A stretch of 64,000 bases of DNA, taken from the NCBI RefSeq assembly GCF_003130405.1, contig NZ_QEAS01000011.1, positions 21,536 through 85,535 of the forward strand, given 5' to 3'. Below the pieces are notes generated by a model. It worked only from the letters and a program-made list of their open reading frames with translations. It was not told the DNA's origin and ran no database searches. The stretch's first letter is position 1, and every line of letters begins with the position of its first letter. The translations under genes and the position numbers were made by a program. Origin of the DNA: Pararcticibacter amylolyticus (lineage in GTDB: Bacteria > Bacteroidota > Bacteroidia > Sphingobacteriales > Sphingobacteriaceae). Of this stretch, positions 61,442 through 64,000 are shown one piece after another.

Positions 61442-62983
61442 TTATCTTAAATTGGTATTGGCATCAAGTTGAGCTTGCGGGATCGGCAGATACTCACTCT
61501 GACCCGGAATGAACCGTGATCCGAAGACCTGCCGGGCCCTTCCTGTACGTACCAGGTCGTTAAAGCGTTCCCCCCACCACTCACACGCAAACTCAGCCCG
61601 GCGTTCGTCCAGTATCTGAGCAAGTGTGACACCTGTGATTGGTGCAAGTTCGGCTCGTGCCCGCACCAGGTTGAAAGGAGCGTCACCACTTTGGCCTTTG
61701 CGTACCCTGGCTTCTGCGTTTAGCAGCAATACATCAGAATACCGCAAAATACGAACGTTGTTGTTAGCGCCATATTCCGTACGCCCCGGTGTCATTTGAG
61801 AGGCTGGGAGGTATGTTTTTCCGTTAAAGTACTTAATGCCAAACGTGTTGCCGTATATTTTATCACCACTCGGCGTCGTTGCATAAGTATCCGGGGTCGC
61901 TCCATATGGGATGATAGTCGTCTTAAGCCGTATCGCATCATTTCGTTCAGTTAGGAAGTCTACAATATCTTGCGATGGAGGCACCCAGCCAGCACCGGAA
62001 ATCGGACTACCTTTCTGATCGCCTGACGGTCCCTGCCACCTGAAGAATGTGCCCCAGTCCACTCCCGGGCGAACGATATCTCCTGTTGGAAGACCAAAGT
62101 CTGAATACTGCAGCTCAAAGAGCGATTCGTTACAAAGTTTTCCCGGCAACTTGAACAGCTGGTAAAAATCAGTATAAAGGGAAAATTTTCCGCTATTGAT
62201 AATCGCGTCTGTAGCCTCCAGAACAGTAGTCCAATGTGGACTGGCGTTATCATTTCCGGCGAGATCCGCTGCTGCTTTGGCCTTTAGTAACAAAGCAGAA
62301 TAACGTGTTACGGAGCCTTGGTGTGCTGCCTGGTTCGGTCTGGCGTCTTCAAGATCTGGTATACATGCATTCATTTCATCAATGATAAACTGACGAACTT
62401 CTGCTATGGTACTTTTTTTAACTGTAGCCAGTCTGGTAATATCGTCACTATCGGTGAGAATTGGCACGTCACCAAATAGTCTGCTGGCCATAAGATGCGC
62501 ATAAGCCCGAATAAACCGCACCTCAGCCTGGTAACGCCGGTTTAGGGCAGCATCGGTATTGTTGCCGGCAGGAATGGTTGAGGCAAACATGTTCAGTTCT
62601 GTCAGTGCACTGTTTGCAGCAATGGCCAGGCTAAAGTAGCTGATCCAGGACTGGTTAATGCCCCAGTAAGACTGTACTGTGGCATCCCGCTGAAAATTCT
62701 TAATGCTCATCAGCTCTGGGTTGTCATTTGGATTAGGGGCTCCCTGTTGGTAGTCGTCCTCCCTGACGCATCGTATAGAGAGATCTATCCAATGTACCAG
62801 CCGGTCATCGGCAGCTGCCCTATATATTCCCGAGACTGGTGCGTACATCAATGAGAGATTAGTATAGTCAATTCCTTCAGAACGGCGTTGGTTCTCTAAT
62901 GGCTTATCAAGGAATTTTTCACATCCGCTGCAGAACAACACCCAGAGGAATCCCGCGAGCATTTTATATTGTATAGTTTTCAT
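61442..62983 (-). CDS. SusD/RagB-family outer-membrane lipoprotein
   Basis: The 513-residue protein has a lipoprotein signal (LFCSGCEKFLDKP). The SusD fold shows QAEVRFIRAYAHLMASRLFG, RYSALLLKAKAAADLA, the conserved VRILRYSDVLLLNAEARVRK and LDERRAEFACEWWGERFNDL. It forms the glycan-binding lid on its SusC partner. ATG at 62983 is used rather than one 3 codons upstream. Confidence 0.95.
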   Translation of the reverse strand: MKTIQYKMLAGFLWVLFCSGCEKFLDKPLENQRRSEGIDYTNLSLMYAPVSGIYRAAADDRLVHWIDLSIRCVREDDYQQGAPNPNDNPELMSIKNFQRDATVQSYWGINQSWISYFSLAIAANSALTELNMFASTIPAGNNTDAALNRRYQAEVRFIRAYAHLMASRLFGDVPILTDSDDITRLATVKKSTIAEVRQFIIDEMNACIPDLEDARPNQAAHQGSVTRYSALLLKAKAAADLAGNDNASPHWTTVLEATDAIINSGKFSLYTDFYQLFKLPGKLCNESLFELQYSDFGLPTGDIVRPGVDWGTFFRWQGPSGDQKGSPISGAGWVPPSQDIVDFLTERNDAIRLKTTIIPYGATPDTYATTPSGDKIYGNTFGIKYFNGKTYLPASQMTPGRTEYGANNNVRILRYSDVLLLNAEARVRKGQSGDAPFNLVRARAELAPITGVTLAQILDERRAEFACEWWGERFNDLVRTGRARQVFGSRFIPGQSEYLPIPQAQLDANTNLR

Positions 62984-63008
62984 AATGATCATTAATTAAT
63001 GTGTTGAA

Positions 63009-64000
63009 CTAAAACGTAACGTGTAAGCCTAAACTATAAGTCGACGATACAGGATACACGTTTGCATCATATCCCATTCCCGATACTTCAGGCGTAAAAC
63101 CATTGTAGTTCGTGAAAATGAAAGGCCGGTCGGCCGTAGCATAAATGCGAATCGGGATAGATCTGTGGATATTAAAACTGTATCCGATCTGAATGTTCTG
63201 TACACGAAGATAAGCGCCGCTTTCGACGAAAAAGGAGCTCGCCTGCAAGTTCCATGGAGCAACACTTCCTTGTGCAGAAGGGTAACTGTTTGTTGTTCCT
63301 TCTCCGGTCCAGAGTCCCTCTATGAAAGCAGCATCTGCATTCATCTGCCCGTATTTACGCCTCATAGCGCGATTAAGATTATGAATTTTGTTTCCTGAAA
63401 CGCCCTGCAGTACCGCACTTAGATCAAATTGTTTATAGTTCAGTGCTAACTGGAGCCCGTATGTAAGTTTAGGCAGGTAGTTTCCAAGATTAACACGGTC
63501 TTCCTGATCCAGTTCTCCATTGTTATTTTGGTCTTTAAATCTTAAGTATCCTGGCTGGATAGGGCTTCCAGGGTTAGCCTGATTATATTTGCTTGCAATT
63601 GGATCTGCATTGATCTCAGCCTGATTCTGATAAACACCAGCTACTTCATACCCATAATAATAGTTTATAGGTTTGCCTTCTTCAATTCGCGCAGGAAATT
63701 CTGCGGTCCATTCGGGGAAGCCATTCATAATATTAGCAAGTCCACCCAGGTCAACTACCCTGTTTTTGAGTGTAGTAGCATTCACCCCGATTGAATAGCC
63801 AAGTTGACCGATTTTATCTTTCCAGTTGAGGCCAACCTCCCAGCCGCTGTTCGCAACGCGTCCCCAGTTTCCATACACCTGATCCCACATGAAGGGTAGC
63901 GGACGACTAAATGCGAGGTCCCTGGTTTCCCGGTGATAGTAATCTATGGTGCCGTTTAAACGATTATTAAGCACTGTGAAATCAAGTCCGCCATCCCACT
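63009..64000 (-). CDS. SusC/RagA-family TonB-linked receptor, C-terminal part
   Basis: The frame is open at the right edge (reading WDGGLDFTVLNNRLNGTIDYY from 63998), so only the last 330 or so residues of the barrel are visible. Typical SusC features are GLDF, NNRLNGTIDYYHRETRDL, FKDQNNNGELDQEDRVNLG, YGLQLALNYKQFDLSAVLQG and a terminal aromatic LGLHVTF. The N-terminal plug and carboxypeptidase-like domain lie outside the window. It is the partner of the SusD protein 25 bp downstream. Confidence 0.95.
   Translation of the reverse strand, partial: WDGGLDFTVLNNRLNGTIDYYHRETRDLAFSRPLPFMWDQVYGNWGRVANSGWEVGLNWKDKIGQLGYSIGVNATTLKNRVVDLGGLANIMNGFPEWTAEFPARIEEGKPINYYYGYEVAGVYQNQAEINADPIASKYNQANPGSPIQPGYLRFKDQNNNGELDQEDRVNLGNYLPKLTYGLQLALNYKQFDLSAVLQGVSGNKIHNLNRAMRRKYGQMNADAAFIEGLWTGEGTTNSYPSAQGSVAPWNLQASSFFVESGAYLRVQNIQIGYSFNIHRSIPIRIYATADRPFIFTNYNGFTPEVSGMGYDANVYPVSSTYSLGLHVTF

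Overview
The window looks like chromosomal DNA from a member of the phylum Bacteroidota, most likely a Sphingobacteriaceae-type organism related to Pedobacter. The evidence is a SusC/SusD pair, GldK- and GldN-like proteins, many TonB-dependent receptors with N-terminal carboxypeptidase-regulatory domains, lipoproteins with short SxC-type lipoboxes, promoters of the TTG-N20-TAnnTTTG type, and genes without strong Shine-Dalgarno sequences. The placement is an inference from gene content; no 16S rRNA gene is present. I see no insertion sequence, prophage, integrase or CRISPR array.

Layout. 0-10 kb: an NAD-dependent epimerase of the threonine-dehydrogenase type, a PAS protein with a histidine-kinase phosphoacceptor helix but no ATPase domain, a GH20 hexosaminidase, tryptophanase, an AraC regulator, and a 7TMR-DISM hybrid histidine kinase. 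10-16 kb: a GldK-like/GldN-like/beta-barrel mini-operon without gldL or gldM, a DUF2807 lipoprotein, a glycerophosphodiesterase and two tandem beta-barrel paralogues. 16-21 kb: an ECF sigma factor, a one-TM protein with an outer-membrane-type barrel domain, a YceI protein, a DUF5777 barrel and a Rieske lipoprotein, divergent from a lipoprotein with four Yx[FWY]xxD motifs. Together these look like a sigma-controlled envelope redox island. 21-36 kb: mostly single genes (WYL regulator, OmpA lipoprotein, VOC protein, VirJ-like hydrolase, secreted nuclease, GT39 transferase, pentapeptide protein), a tRNA-Gly(GCC), and an FAD oxidoreductase plus Na+/solute symporter pair behind two LacI-type operator-like sites.

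36-64 kb: a two-component system behind a phased array of TTTGTTAA repeats, a CorC/HlyC-type protein, a Crp-type regulator with an AhpD-like protein, and a siderophore receptor/PepSY/esterase set on the minus strand. Then come an AraC-SDR-epimerase group and a complete seven-gene Mrp (MnhA-G) Na+/H+ antiporter operon. The Mrp operon is flanked on both sides by two copies of a small secreted protein built from four APAFxWG repeats; each copy has its own near-identical promoter. A second siderophore receptor, a TlpA-like thioredoxin and the distal part of a SusC/SusD/glycoside hydrolase locus (cut by the right edge) complete the window.

The points most worth following up are the duplicated APAF-repeat genes around the Mrp operon, the redox island with its sigma factor and trans-envelope partner, the GldK/GldN pair without GldL/M, and the phased repeat array upstream of the two-component system. 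All functional calls come from reading the sequence and remembered family features; no database search was run.
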